NCBI GenBank assembly: GCA_002407725.1 | Contig: DHOD01000084.1 | Coordinates: 1-17,477 of the forward strand | Reading direction: 5' to 3' | DNA length: 17,477 nt | DNA from: Christensenella sp. UBA5399 | GTDB taxonomy: Bacteria; Bacillota; Clostridia; Christensenellales; Christensenellaceae | Shown: positions 1-6,325 of the stretch, in pieces | Layout: every line of letters begins with the position of its first letter | How positions within the stretch are numbered: the first letter of the stretch is position 1 | Notes under the pieces: generated by a model | Told to the model about the DNA's origin: nothing | Database searches by the model: none | What the model saw: only the letters and a program-made list of their open reading frames with translations | Program-made: the position numbers and the translations under genes

Positions 1-421
1 TTGTCGCGCTGCCGCCAATACCAATCCACACTTCACGTACGCCGTCTTCCAGAATATGCCGCAGCACCTCGCCCGTCCCAAACGATGTCGCCTTGAGCGG
101 GTCGAGCTGGTCCGCCGGTACAAGCGCGATGCCGGAAGCCTCCGCCATCTCCATCACGGCCGTGCCGTTTTTCAATATGGCGTATTTTGCGTCAACCGGC
201 TGCCCAAACGGGCCCGTCACGCGCACTGTGCGGTATTCCCCGCCGATAGCGGAAACGAAGGCATCCACCGTGCCTTCGCCGCCGTCCGCTGCCGGAAGCT
301 TGACCACTTCCGGATTGTCGAACACCGCTTTCGCCGCATCCGCCATGATATCCGCCGCTGCTACCGCCGTAATCGATCCTTTATAAGAATCGGGCGCTAC
401 CAATATTTTTAGCTTTTTCAT
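1..421 (-). CDS. Glycerate 2-kinase, N-terminal part (cut by window edge)
   Basis: Phosphorylates D-glycerate with ATP to 2-phosphoglycerate in the cytoplasm, the last step of the glycerate branch that feeds glycolysis. Only the first 140 residues are visible; the family is about 370-380 residues long. Reading leftwards from ATG at 421, the protein starts MKKLKILVAPDSYKGS, the usual N-terminus of glycerate kinase type 1. It continues with LPAADGGEGT, MEMAEASGIALV, ATSFGTGEV and IGIGGSAT, all hallmark blocks of this family. The start is supported by GGAG six bases upstream and by a gap of three bases from the stop of the reductase gene, so the two are co-transcribed and probably translationally coupled. 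The neighbouring tartronate-semialdehyde reductase makes its substrate. I cannot tell GarK from GlxK type, so no symbol is given. Confidence 0.93.
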   Translation of the reverse strand, partial: MKKLKILVAPDSYKGSITAVAAADIMADAAKAVFDNPEVVKLPAADGGEGTVDAFVSAIGGEYRTVRVTGPFGQPVDAKYAILKNGTAVMEMAEASGIALVPADQLDPLKATSFGTGEVLRHILEDGVREVWIGIGGSAT

Positions 422-424
422 CCA

Positions 425-1312
425 TTACTCCGCAAGAACCGTGCCCGCAACCTTTTCGTAGTATTTCGCGATTGCGCTATGGTCGCTCGTATCCTCGCCG
501 TCCGCGCGCAGCGTCTGCATCATCTGCATCACCTCTGCCGTCAGAATCAGCGGGCTGCCGGCCACAGCCGCCGTATCCAGCGCGTTGTTCAAATCCTTGA
601 TGTGCAGGCCGATGCGGAAACCGGGCTTGAAATTGCCTTCCAGCATCATCGGCACTTTGGCGTTCATCACCGTGCTGCCCGCAAGGCCGCCCTTGATGGC
701 TTCAAAAACCTTCTCCGGGTCTGTCCCCGCACGCTTTGCCAGCATCATCCCTTCGCTCACTGCCGCAATGTTGAGCGCCACAATCACCTGGTTGACCAGC
801 TTGCATGTGTTGCCGCTGCCAATATCGCCTACCAGCACCGCCGACGACCCCATGATGTCAAACAACGGTTTTGCACGGTTGAAATCTTCCTCGCTGCCGC
901 CTACCATGATGGCCAGCGACCCGTCGATTGCCTTGGGCTCCCCGCCCGATACAGGCGCGTCGATCATACGGATACCCCTTGCCCCAAGCGCTTCGTACAT
1001 CTCCTTGGATGCCTCGGGCGCAATCGAGCTCATGTCCACGACCAGCGTGCCTTCCTTCGCGTAATCGATGATGCCGTCCTCGCCCAGCACAACAGCCTTG
1101 ACATGGGGCGAATTGGGCAGCATTGTCACAATCATGTCGCAGGACTCCGCAACCTCTTTTATAGAACCGCAACCGGTGCAACCGCCCGCTTCGGCGTCCG
1201 CAACACAATCGCGCACAACGTCAAACACAATCACTTCATAACCGGCCTTGGCAAGATTCTTCGCCATCGGCCTTCCCATGATCCCCAGCCCAATAAAACC
1301 TACTTTGCCCAT
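425..1312 (-). CDS. garR: 2-hydroxy-3-oxopropionate (tartronate semialdehyde) reductase
   Basis: A cytoplasmic beta-hydroxyacid dehydrogenase of 295 residues, the normal family length, predicted to reduce tartronate semialdehyde to D-glycerate with NAD(P)H. The Rossmann glycine motif GFIGLGIMG lies at residues 5-13, the substrate loop DAPVSGG at 118-124, and the catalytic lysine is in CKLVNQ (Lys171, Asn174). A GTG three bases further upstream (1315) is in frame and directly precedes the ATG. AGGAGG lies six bases before the GTG and nine before the ATG, so either could start. The gene follows the GntR regulator by about ten bases and precedes the glycerate kinase by three. The tandem reductase-kinase pair supports the tartronate semialdehyde to glycerate to 2-phosphoglycerate route. 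Related 3-hydroxyisobutyrate dehydrogenases share the fold, so substrate identity is inferred from motif and context. Confidence 0.9.
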   Translation of the reverse strand: MGKVGFIGLGIMGRPMAKNLAKAGYEVIVFDVVRDCVADAEAGGCTGCGSIKEVAESCDMIVTMLPNSPHVKAVVLGEDGIIDYAKEGTLVVDMSSIAPEASKEMYEALGARGIRMIDAPVSGGEPKAIDGSLAIMVGGSEEDFNRAKPLFDIMGSSAVLVGDIGSGNTCKLVNQVIVALNIAAVSEGMMLAKRAGTDPEKVFEAIKGGLAGSTVMNAKVPMMLEGNFKPGFRIGLHIKDLNNALDTAAVAGSPLILTAEVMQMMQTLRADGEDTSDHSAIAKYYEKVAGTVLAE

Positions 1313-1325
1313 CACTATTTACCTC

Positions 1326-2033
1326 CTAATGGTTCTCTTCACTTGTTTCGCTTGATTTCATAAACTCGACATTATCCTGAATATGCTCGTGCATTGCCTG
1401 GTATGCAGCCTTCTCGTCACGCGCCTTGATTGCGTCCAGTATGCGCGAATGATAATAGATTCCCTTATCCAGCCCCATGGTTTTTGTCACCTCTTCAATG
1501 GTAGCATAAAACACATACTTCAGTATATCATAAACCTTTAGTATCATGGGGTTTTTGGTCGCTTCACCCAGCCGCACGTGAAAGTCTGCATCGCACCGGC
1601 GGCGCTGCTCTATTGTCAATTCTTCCCGCTGCATGCCGTTGATCGTATCCTGCAGCCGCGCAATGTCACCTTCATCGGCATGCCGCGCCGCAAGCGCCGC
1701 GCTGCCGCATTCAAACGCCTCGCGGAATTCCAGCATATCCATTGTGCCTGCCTGCCCCAGTATCATTGTGGGGAATACGGCATTCATGCCCTGCGCGCCC
1801 GAAGGCTCGCTGACAAAGGTACCCTCGCCCTGCCGGCTTTCCACCAGGCCGAGCGCCGCCAACTTTTGCAGTGCGCCCCGCACCGTCACGCGGCTGACGC
1901 CCATTGATTTCGCGAGCTCATTCTCGCCGGGTATCTTCATACCCGGCGACCATTCCTTTGTTGAGAGCGCGTGCATCATCTGGTCAAACACCACATCGCC
2001 CACGCTCTGTTTTTCAACTACCTTCAATGCCAT
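1326..2033 (-). CDS. GntR family (FadR/FCD subfamily) transcriptional regulator
   Basis: A 235-residue DNA-binding regulator. The winged helix-turn-helix spans about residues 10-75, with the typical IPGENELAKSMGVSRVTVRGAL recognition region followed by the wing GEGTFV. The C-terminal half is an FCD ligand domain. Possible metal ligands are an Asp/His pair in DADFH (Asp148, Asp150, His152), His195 in YYHSRI and the His residues of MHEHI (215, 217). It is the third gene of the transketolase operon and starts three bases after the stop of the transketolase C-subunit gene. The nearest purine-rich site (AAGGA) is about 16 bases away, so translation probably depends on coupling. A perfect FadR-type palindrome, AGTTGTA-T-TACAACT, sits just downstream of the operon promoter (3869-3883) and is the obvious autoregulatory target. 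The effector is unknown but is probably an operon substrate or intermediate. Confidence 0.92.
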   Translation of the reverse strand: MALKVVEKQSVGDVVFDQMMHALSTKEWSPGMKIPGENELAKSMGVSRVTVRGALQKLAALGLVESRQGEGTFVSEPSGAQGMNAVFPTMILGQAGTMDMLEFREAFECGSAALAARHADEGDIARLQDTINGMQREELTIEQRRRCDADFHVRLGEATKNPMILKVYDILKYVFYATIEEVTKTMGLDKGIYYHSRILDAIKARDEKAAYQAMHEHIQDNVEFMKSSETSEENH

Positions 2034-2036
2034 TTC

Positions 2037-2966
2037 TTATTTCAGCGCTTCCTTTGCCGCGTTTACAATCGATTCCGCAGTAAGCCCGTACGCATTGAGC
2101 AGCGTATCGTAATCCTGCGCCGACGAGCCAAACTTATCCTGCACGCCCACGCGCACAATCTTCCTGGGGGCAAGCTCGCTGACGATCTCGCAGATCAGCC
2201 CGCCAAGGCCGCCCAGTACGCTGTGCTCTTCCGCCGTCACAATCGCCTTCACACTCTTTGCAACTTCCGCCACCTGCGCGCTGTCGATCGGCTTGATCGA
2301 GGGCACGTTGACAACCTTTGCCGATACGCCCGCTTTTTCAAGCTGTTCCGCCGCTTCAAGCGCCTTGGACACCATAATGCCCGTCGCAAATATCGCAACA
2401 TCCTTGCCGTCCTTCAACGTATAAACCTTACCGGGCACAAACGGTTCGCTCGCGCTGATTTCCGGCACTTCCATCCTGTTGAGGCGCAGGTACATCGGGC
2501 CTTTGTTCGCCGCCATATACTTGATGATCCTTGTCGCTTCGCTGGCGTCCGCCGGGCAGAAAACCTGCATGTTGGGCAGCACGCGCATGGTCGCGATATC
2601 CTCTACCGTCTGGTGGGTGGAACCGTCGCCAAAATCGGACATGCCCGCACTGGCGCCGCAAATTTTTACGTTCAGGCTGGGGATGCAGATGCTTGTGCGA
2701 ATCTGGTCGTAGCAACGTCCAGTCGTAAACACAGCAAACGACGCCATAAACGGAATTTTGCCTGTCAGGCTGAGACCCGCGGCTGTCGAAGCCATGTTCG
2801 CCTCGGCAATGCCCATTTCATAATACCTGTCTGGGTACTGGTCGCCAAACATCCTGCCCATTGTCGATTTGCTGAGGTCCGCCTCCAGCACCACGATATC
2901 TTTATTTGTTTTGCCCAGCTCCACAAGCGCTTCGCCGTATGCATTTCTTTGATTTCCCATTTTCAT
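2037..2966 (-). CDS. Transketolase, C-terminal subunit
   Basis: Carries the pyrimidine-binding and C-terminal domains of a two-polypeptide, thiamine-diphosphate-dependent transketolase (309 residues from this start). The TPP-activating glutamate is in MGIAEANM (Glu55). DFGDGSTHQTVEDIA (111-125) and VFCPADASEA are typical of the family, and the C-terminal part has TAEEHSVLGGLG. I chose ATG 2966 because GGAGG lies eight bases upstream. An alternative ATG at 2984 overlaps the stop of the N-subunit gene by one base (TGATG), and a TTG at 2987 precedes it. Either way the two subunits are translated together. The substrate cannot be read from sequence. Transketolase itself, apulose-4-phosphate transketolase and sulfofructose transketolase can all be split in this way. 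Confidence 0.92.
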   Translation of the reverse strand: MKMGNQRNAYGEALVELGKTNKDIVVLEADLSKSTMGRMFGDQYPDRYYEMGIAEANMASTAAGLSLTGKIPFMASFAVFTTGRCYDQIRTSICIPSLNVKICGASAGMSDFGDGSTHQTVEDIATMRVLPNMQVFCPADASEATRIIKYMAANKGPMYLRLNRMEVPEISASEPFVPGKVYTLKDGKDVAIFATGIMVSKALEAAEQLEKAGVSAKVVNVPSIKPIDSAQVAEVAKSVKAIVTAEEHSVLGGLGGLICEIVSELAPRKIVRVGVQDKFGSSAQDYDTLLNAYGLTAESIVNAAKEALK

Positions 2967-2983
2967 CTTGTTATCCTCCGCCA

Positions 2984-3805
2984 TCAATACTCGTCTATGT
3001 CGCAGTGCGCCTGCTCAAACTGCTCGTCATTCAGGCCGCAGTTATGGAACTGGCATTGGCCTTCCGCAAACGATACGCATTTGCCTTTGACCGTCTTCGC
3101 GATAATCGCCGTGGGTTTGCCGCTTTTCTTGTCTATGCTGTCCAGCGCATCCGCAATCGCCTGCACGTCGTGGCCATCCACTTCAATGACATTCCATCCA
3201 AACGCTTTGAACTTCGCGCCTTTATCGCCGCTGTCCATAATTTCGCCTACTGTGCCCGTCGCCTGCACGCCGTTGTTGTCCACGATCGCGACCAGGCCGC
3301 CTGTTTTATAATAAGACGCCGCCATTGCCGCTTCCCATACCTGGCCTTCGGCAACTTCACCGTCGCCCAGCACCACATACACCATCTGGTCGCCGTCCAC
3401 AAGGCCGAGCGCCATGCCGAGTCCGAGCGAAAGCCCCTGCCCAAGCGAGCCTGTATTGGCCTCTATACCGGGTGTTTTTGTCCTGTCGGGGTGCCCCTGC
3501 AGCATCGATCCGTACTTCTTAACGCTCTTCAGCTCGTCCATGGGGAAGAACCCAAGCTCTGCAAGCGCGGCATACTGCGTCAGCACCGCGTGCCCCTTGC
3601 TCATGATAAAGCGGTCGCGGCTCTCATCCGCCGGGTCTTTGGGGTTCACATTCATTTTGTAAAAATACAGCGTAGCCACAATATCCGTCGCCGAGCTGGA
3701 TCCGCCAAGGTGGCCGACTTTACCCGAATGCCCGATCATATCTACGATGTCATGCCTCATTTTCTTTGCTTTTTCACTAACTAACGTTCTTTGTTTTTCA
3801 TCCAT
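2984..3805 (-). CDS. Transketolase, N-terminal (TPP-binding) subunit
   Basis: The 273-residue N-terminal half of a split transketolase, which binds the thiamine diphosphate-magnesium head group. Visible blocks are GHSGKVGHLGGSSSATDI (25-42), MSKGHAVLTQYAALAE (68-83), TGSLGQGLSLGLGMA (118-132) and the TPP motif GDGEVAEGQ (147-155), which ends at VDNNG (175-179). The start ATG at 3805 has GGAGG about ten bases upstream and an AGAGGA closer in. This is the first gene of the operon, about 85 bases downstream of the predicted transcription start. Its stop overlaps a possible start of the C-subunit gene by one base. Split transketolases are widespread in Clostridia and archaea. The link to glycerate genes suggests a dedicated catabolic role rather than the housekeeping pentose phosphate enzyme, but this is inference. 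Confidence 0.93.
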   Translation of the reverse strand: MDEKQRTLVSEKAKKMRHDIVDMIGHSGKVGHLGGSSSATDIVATLYFYKMNVNPKDPADESRDRFIMSKGHAVLTQYAALAELGFFPMDELKSVKKYGSMLQGHPDRTKTPGIEANTGSLGQGLSLGLGMALGLVDGDQMVYVVLGDGEVAEGQVWEAAMAASYYKTGGLVAIVDNNGVQATGTVGEIMDSGDKGAKFKAFGWNVIEVDGHDVQAIADALDSIDKKSGKPTAIIAKTVKGKCVSFAEGQCQFHNCGLNDEQFEQAHCDIDEY

Positions 3806-3868
3806 TATCCTCTGTCCTCCGGACTTTATTGGCGGTGCATCGCAATACCTTGTATGTTGTAGGTTGTC

Positions 3869-3883
3869 AGTTGTATTACAACT
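3869..3883. promoter_or_regulatory. FadR/GntR-type operator palindrome
   Basis: AGTTGTA-T-TACAACT is a perfect inverted repeat with 7-base arms and a 1-base centre. Its core TTGTATTACAA matches the pattern usually bound by FadR-subfamily GntR regulators (TNGTNNNACNA type). It lies about 8-22 bases downstream of the predicted transcription start of the transketolase operon, where a bound repressor would block initiation or escape. The gene for such a regulator is in the operon. Confidence 0.75.
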
Positions 3884-3897
3884 TCCGCTATGCCCCT

Positions 3898-3926
3898 ATA
3901 ATACTCTTATAAAATTCTTTTGTCAA
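3898..3926 (-). promoter_or_regulatory. Sigma-A promoter of the transketolase-glycerate operon
   Basis: On the minus strand TTGACA (3926-3921) is separated by exactly 17 bases from TATTAT (3903-3898). This is a full -35 consensus with a five-of-six -10. The predicted transcription start is near 3891, about 85 bases before the first gene. The operator at 3869-3883 lies immediately downstream. Confidence 0.8.
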
Positions 3927-3983
3927 CAGGTATTTAGCATTCTTTTTTTTAATTTCTTATTTATCGCTATAATACTAAACACT

Positions 3984-4143
3984 GATAGAAAAGCCTCAAA
4001 TCGGCTTTTCTATCGCCGCATGAAATGCGGCACAAAAATGCCATGTCATTTTTGAAGTGTTTGTATTGAACGGCTTAACCGGCTCATAAAGCATTATGAG
4101 CCCCGCGCACCTGCGCGGAATTAAAACACGGGGTGTTTTAATT
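3984..4143. repeat. Array of six perfect hairpins
   Basis: Six perfect inverted repeats follow one another almost without a gap. They are 3984-4014 (12-bp arms, GATAGAAAAGCC), 4015-4031 (7 bp, GCCGCAT), 4033-4054 (8 bp, CAAAAATG), then after 26 bases 4081-4102 (9 bp, GGCTCATAA), 4103-4118 (CCGCGCA) and 4119-4143 (11 bp, AATTAAAACAC). Spacers are 2-7 bases. The arms of different hairpins are unrelated in sequence. A minus-strand frame of 67 codons (3996-4199) runs through them but has no ribosome site or recognisable domain and is probably not a gene. The array fills most of the gap between the transketolase promoter and the acetyltransferase gene. It could be a structured RNA, a 3' UTR or processing element, or an insertion element. 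Confidence 0.7.
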
Positions 4144-4200
4144 GGTGCATAGTATAAACAGCGGATTATCCTTTTGCCACGCAATTTTTCGCCACACACA

Positions 4201-4668
4201 TCATCTGGAATCCGTCTTTTTTGACAGTACCATCAGCCGCCGCGTAAATCCGTACCGTTCATAAAAATGCTCGGCCTCGTTGCCCTCCACCACGCGTATA
4301 TCGATCAACGATGCGCCGCTCTGCTCAAAAAACGCAAGCGCATCGCGTATCAGCGCATCGCCCAGGCCGGCGCCTCTTGCGCCGTCATCCACAAAAAGCT
4401 GGTCCAGGTGCCCCATTCCCTGTTCCACAAAGGAAAAACAATACCCCAGATACTGTCCGTTTTGCTCCAGCACAACAAGCCGCGCGGGGCATTTTTGCAT
4501 AATTCCCTCCATACGCTTTAGTCCTTCTTCCGGCAATATGACGGGATATATGCCTGCAAATTCCGGGCCCGAAACCTCGTTGTGGTGCGCCGCCAACTTC
4601 GCCATCATTTTCAGCACCTGAGCTATCTCTGCAAGTTCCAGATTTTTTATCGTGATGTTTTTTTCCAT
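4201..4668 (-). CDS. GNAT family N-acetyltransferase
   Basis: A 155-residue, single-domain acetyl-CoA-dependent N-acetyltransferase of unknown substrate. The acetyl-CoA pyrophosphate-binding motif is RGAGLGDALI (98-107), preceded by the strand HLDQLFVDD (87-95). The C-terminal AEHFYERYGFTRR (132-144) is the usual GNAT motif B end. ATG 4668 is preferred over an in-frame upstream start at 4692 because AAGGA stands six bases upstream of it and the longer form would overlap the upstream gene. It begins two bases after the stop of the helix-hairpin-helix gene, so the two form a small operon. The hairpin array lies just beyond its 3' end. The target could be a small molecule or a protein N-terminus; the sequence does not say. 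Confidence 0.88.
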   Translation of the reverse strand: MEKNITIKNLELAEIAQVLKMMAKLAAHHNEVSGPEFAGIYPVILPEEGLKRMEGIMQKCPARLVVLEQNGQYLGYCFSFVEQGMGHLDQLFVDDGARGAGLGDALIRDALAFFEQSGASLIDIRVVEGNEAEHFYERYGFTRRLMVLSKKTDSR

Positions 4669-4670
4669 AT

Positions 4671-4916
4671 TCAATCCTTCCAGTTCCACCATTTCAGCTT
4701 TTCGGGGTCGTGTACGTCATTCTCCGCAAAATACACCGCCAGGCGGTACGCATACAGCGCGCAGCGGTCCACCATCACGCCCGCCTGCACGCACTCGCGC
4801 TCGTACATCTCCTCTGCGTCCTGCCCCACCATGTCTTCCACATACCGGTATCCCAAGTCGTTCAGGTGTTGCTCCATATTTTTGCCAATCCCGGGAATCG
4901 TTTTCAAATTCGTCAT
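4671..4916 (-). CDS. Cdd1-like helix-hairpin-helix protein
   Basis: An 81-residue protein resembling the Cdd1 ('pathogenicity locus') family. The N-terminal LKTIPGIGKNMEQHLNDLGY (4-23) is a helix-hairpin-helix of the kind that contacts nucleic acid backbones. VEDMVGQDAEEMYER (26-40), VDRCALYAYRLAVYFAE (49-65) and the terminal HDPEKLKWWNWKD are characteristic of this short family, so the protein is full length. The start has AGGAGGG six bases upstream. It heads a two-gene unit with the acetyltransferase. Its biochemical role is not established; DNA or RNA binding is an inference from the fold. The gap upstream (4917-5086) is shared with the divergent EIIC gene; I found no convincing minus-strand promoter in it. 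Confidence 0.85.
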   Translation of the reverse strand: MTNLKTIPGIGKNMEQHLNDLGYRYVEDMVGQDAEEMYERECVQAGVMVDRCALYAYRLAVYFAENDVHDPEKLKWWNWKD

Positions 4917-5005
4917 TTCATTCCCTCCTTATACACCTTTATTTTAACGTAAATATCATGATTTGGACACCCTGTTACAATTTCTTATTCCAGTCAAACA
5001 CAGTA

Positions 5006-5034
5006 TTGAACACATCCTTCAAAGATTGTATACT
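5006..5034 (+). promoter_or_regulatory. Promoter of the PfoR-like gene
   Basis: TTGAAC (5006-5011), 17-base spacer, TATACT (5029-5034). Both hexamers are close to the sigma-A consensus with ideal spacing. The predicted start is near 5041, directly at the palindrome 5040-5058. Confidence 0.7.
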
Positions 5035-5039
5035 GGTAA

Positions 5040-5058
5040 AGTGTGAATTGCTCACACT
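5040..5058. promoter_or_regulatory. Operator-like palindrome at the EIIC gene transcription start
   Basis: AGTGTGA-ATTGC-TCACACT is a perfect inverted repeat with 7-base arms and a 5-base centre. It overlaps the predicted transcription start and is about 30 bases before the start codon. The TGTGA/TCACA half-sites resemble CRP or LacI-family sites, but the 5-base centre does not fit the standard 6-base CRP spacing. It may bind a local repressor. Confidence 0.5.
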
Positions 5059-5086
5059 ACTATATTACTATGTTAGGGGTATTGGT

Positions 5087-6187
5087 ATGTCAGAAAACGT
5101 TGGGGAAATCAAGGAAGGTACGCCTTTTGAACAGCAAATCGAAGACGACCGCACCGGGGGGCCGCAGAACGGCGGCAGCCTGATCAAGCGGCTGCTGAAG
5201 CGCTGGTTTATCGACGGCATGGGTGCAATGGCACTGGGTCTGTTCTCCAGTCTGATCATCGGGCTGATCATCACGCAGATATCGACAATTCCGGGACTGG
5301 GAATATTGGCCGAATTTGCATCTGTATTGAGTGCAAGTTCGCCTGTTGTGGGCGCTGCCATCGGTGTGGCCATCGCTTACGGCCTCAAGGCAAAACCGCT
5401 TGTAATGTTCTCGTCCGCCGCGACGGGTGCGTTCGGTTATGCGCTGGGCGGCCCGGTGGGCGCGTACGTTGCCGCGCTTGTGGGCGCGGAGATCGGCCGC
5501 CTTGTCGCAGGCAAAACGCCTGTCGACATCATCGTTTCGCCTATTGTCACCATATTGAGCGGTTGCGCCATCGGCTGGCTTGTGGGGCCGGCGCTGGGTA
5601 GCTTTATGACATGGCTGGGCGGCGTCATCAACGCGGCGACCGTACTGTCTCCCATCCCGATGGGTATCATTGTCGCCATCCTTGTGGGTATGGCGCTGAC
5701 AGCGCCCATCAGTTCCGCCGCGCTCTGCATCATGATGGGAATCGACGGCCTTGCCGCCGGCGCCGCTGTGGCAGGCTGCTGTGCCCAGATGATCGGTTTT
5801 GCCGTCATGAGCTTCAAAGAAAACGGCTGGGGCGGCTTCCTTGCGCAGGGGCTGGGCACATCGATGTTACAGGTGCCCAACATCATCAGGCGGCCGCAAA
5901 TCTGGTTGCCCCCCATACTGGCCTCCGCAGTTGTGGGGCCGCTTTCCACATCGGTGTTCATGATGCTCAACACACCCACCGGCGCGGGCATGGGGACGTC
6001 GGGCCTTGTGGGCCAGTTTGGCGCATGGGCCGCCATGATCGATTCGACTGCCCCCGGCATCATCATACTGGACATCGCGGTGCTGCACTTTATACTGCCG
6101 ATCGTGCTCACGTTGATTTTTGCCGCCATCTTCCGCAATATTGGCTGGATCCGCCCCGGCGACCTGAAGCTGAATATGCTGAAGTAG
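5087..6187 (+). CDS. PfoR-like PTS EIIC-family membrane protein
   Basis: A 366-residue polytopic membrane protein of the PTS_EIIC_2 type, the family that includes Clostridium perfringens PfoR. A hydrophilic N-terminus (1-40) is followed by about eight hydrophobic segments near 46-68, 75-98, 105-130, 147-170, 190-210, 213-240, 272-292 and 325-348. Glycine-rich stretches such as GPVGAYVAALVGAEIG (122-137) and the TAPISSAAL segment (205-213) are typical. ATG 5087 has AGGGGT six bases upstream; the frame is open far upstream but lacks a better start. No EIIA, EIIB or sugar enzyme gene adjoins it, as is usual for PfoR-type proteins. A transport or sensory role is possible and the substrate is unknown. 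It has its own promoter and operator-like palindrome and ends just before a hairpin terminator. Confidence 0.85.
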   Translation: MSENVGEIKEGTPFEQQIEDDRTGGPQNGGSLIKRLLKRWFIDGMGAMALGLFSSLIIGLIITQISTIPGLGILAEFASVLSASSPVVGAAIGVAIAYGLKAKPLVMFSSAATGAFGYALGGPVGAYVAALVGAEIGRLVAGKTPVDIIVSPIVTILSGCAIGWLVGPALGSFMTWLGGVINAATVLSPIPMGIIVAILVGMALTAPISSAALCIMMGIDGLAAGAAVAGCCAQMIGFAVMSFKENGWGGFLAQGLGTSMLQVPNIIRRPQIWLPPILASAVVGPLSTSVFMMLNTPTGAGMGTSGLVGQFGAWAAMIDSTAPGIIILDIAVLHFILPIVLTLIFAAIFRNIGWIRPGDLKLNMLK

Positions 6188-6190
6188 AAT

Positions 6191-6223
6191 AATGGGATGC
6201 CTGCGTGGTGCAGGCATCCCATT
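6191..6223 (+). terminator. Hairpin terminator after the EIIC gene
   Basis: AATGGGATGCCTGC (6191-6204) pairs perfectly with 6210-6223 around the 5-base loop GTGGT, a 14-bp stem starting three bases after the stop codon. The downstream tract (TTTGATTTATTGCAG then TTTTT) is only moderately T-rich. It probably acts as a terminator between two convergent genes. It is the first hairpin of a cluster. Confidence 0.6.
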
Positions 6224-6241
6224 TGATTTATTGCAGTTTTT

Positions 6242-6325
6242 CAAATGGTTGCTGGGCAACCATTTGCCAAAAAGTGCTATACAGCGAACATTTTGTAGCG
6301 CGTATCACGCGCTACCATTTGGCAA
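6242..6325. repeat. Second hairpin cluster, overlapping the 3' end of trmO
   Basis: CAAATGGTTGC-TGG-GCAACCATTTG (6242-6266) is a perfect 11-bp hairpin. GTAGCGCGT-ATC-ACGCGCTAC (6295-6315) is a perfect 9-bp hairpin. TTGCCAAA (6264-6271) and TTTGGCAA (6318-6325) form an outer stem enclosing the second hairpin. ACCATTTG at 6314-6321 could also pair with CAAATGGT at 6242-6249, giving alternative folds. The cluster extends into the last codons and the stop of trmO, so the element supplies that protein's C-terminus. Confidence 0.65.

Noticed and set aside
479..1363. Plus-strand open frame opposite the reductase gene
   Set aside because: It is an antisense shadow rich in His/Arg; the minus strand encodes a full reductase.
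1971..3311. Long plus-strand open frame opposite the transketolase genes
   Set aside because: It is an antisense shadow; the minus strand encodes conserved transketolase motifs throughout.
3984..4143. CRISPR or tandem repeat interpretation of the hairpin array
   Set aside because: The repeat units differ from each other in sequence and length, with no constant direct repeat or spacers.
3996..4199. Minus-strand frame of 67 codons through the hairpin array
   Set aside because: No ribosome site, no recognisable domain, and its sequence is dictated by the inverted repeats.
4652..5086. Long in-frame N-terminal extension of the EIIC gene
   Set aside because: It would overlap two minus-strand genes, read through the promoter and palindrome, and lacks a ribosome site; ATG 5087 has a good one.
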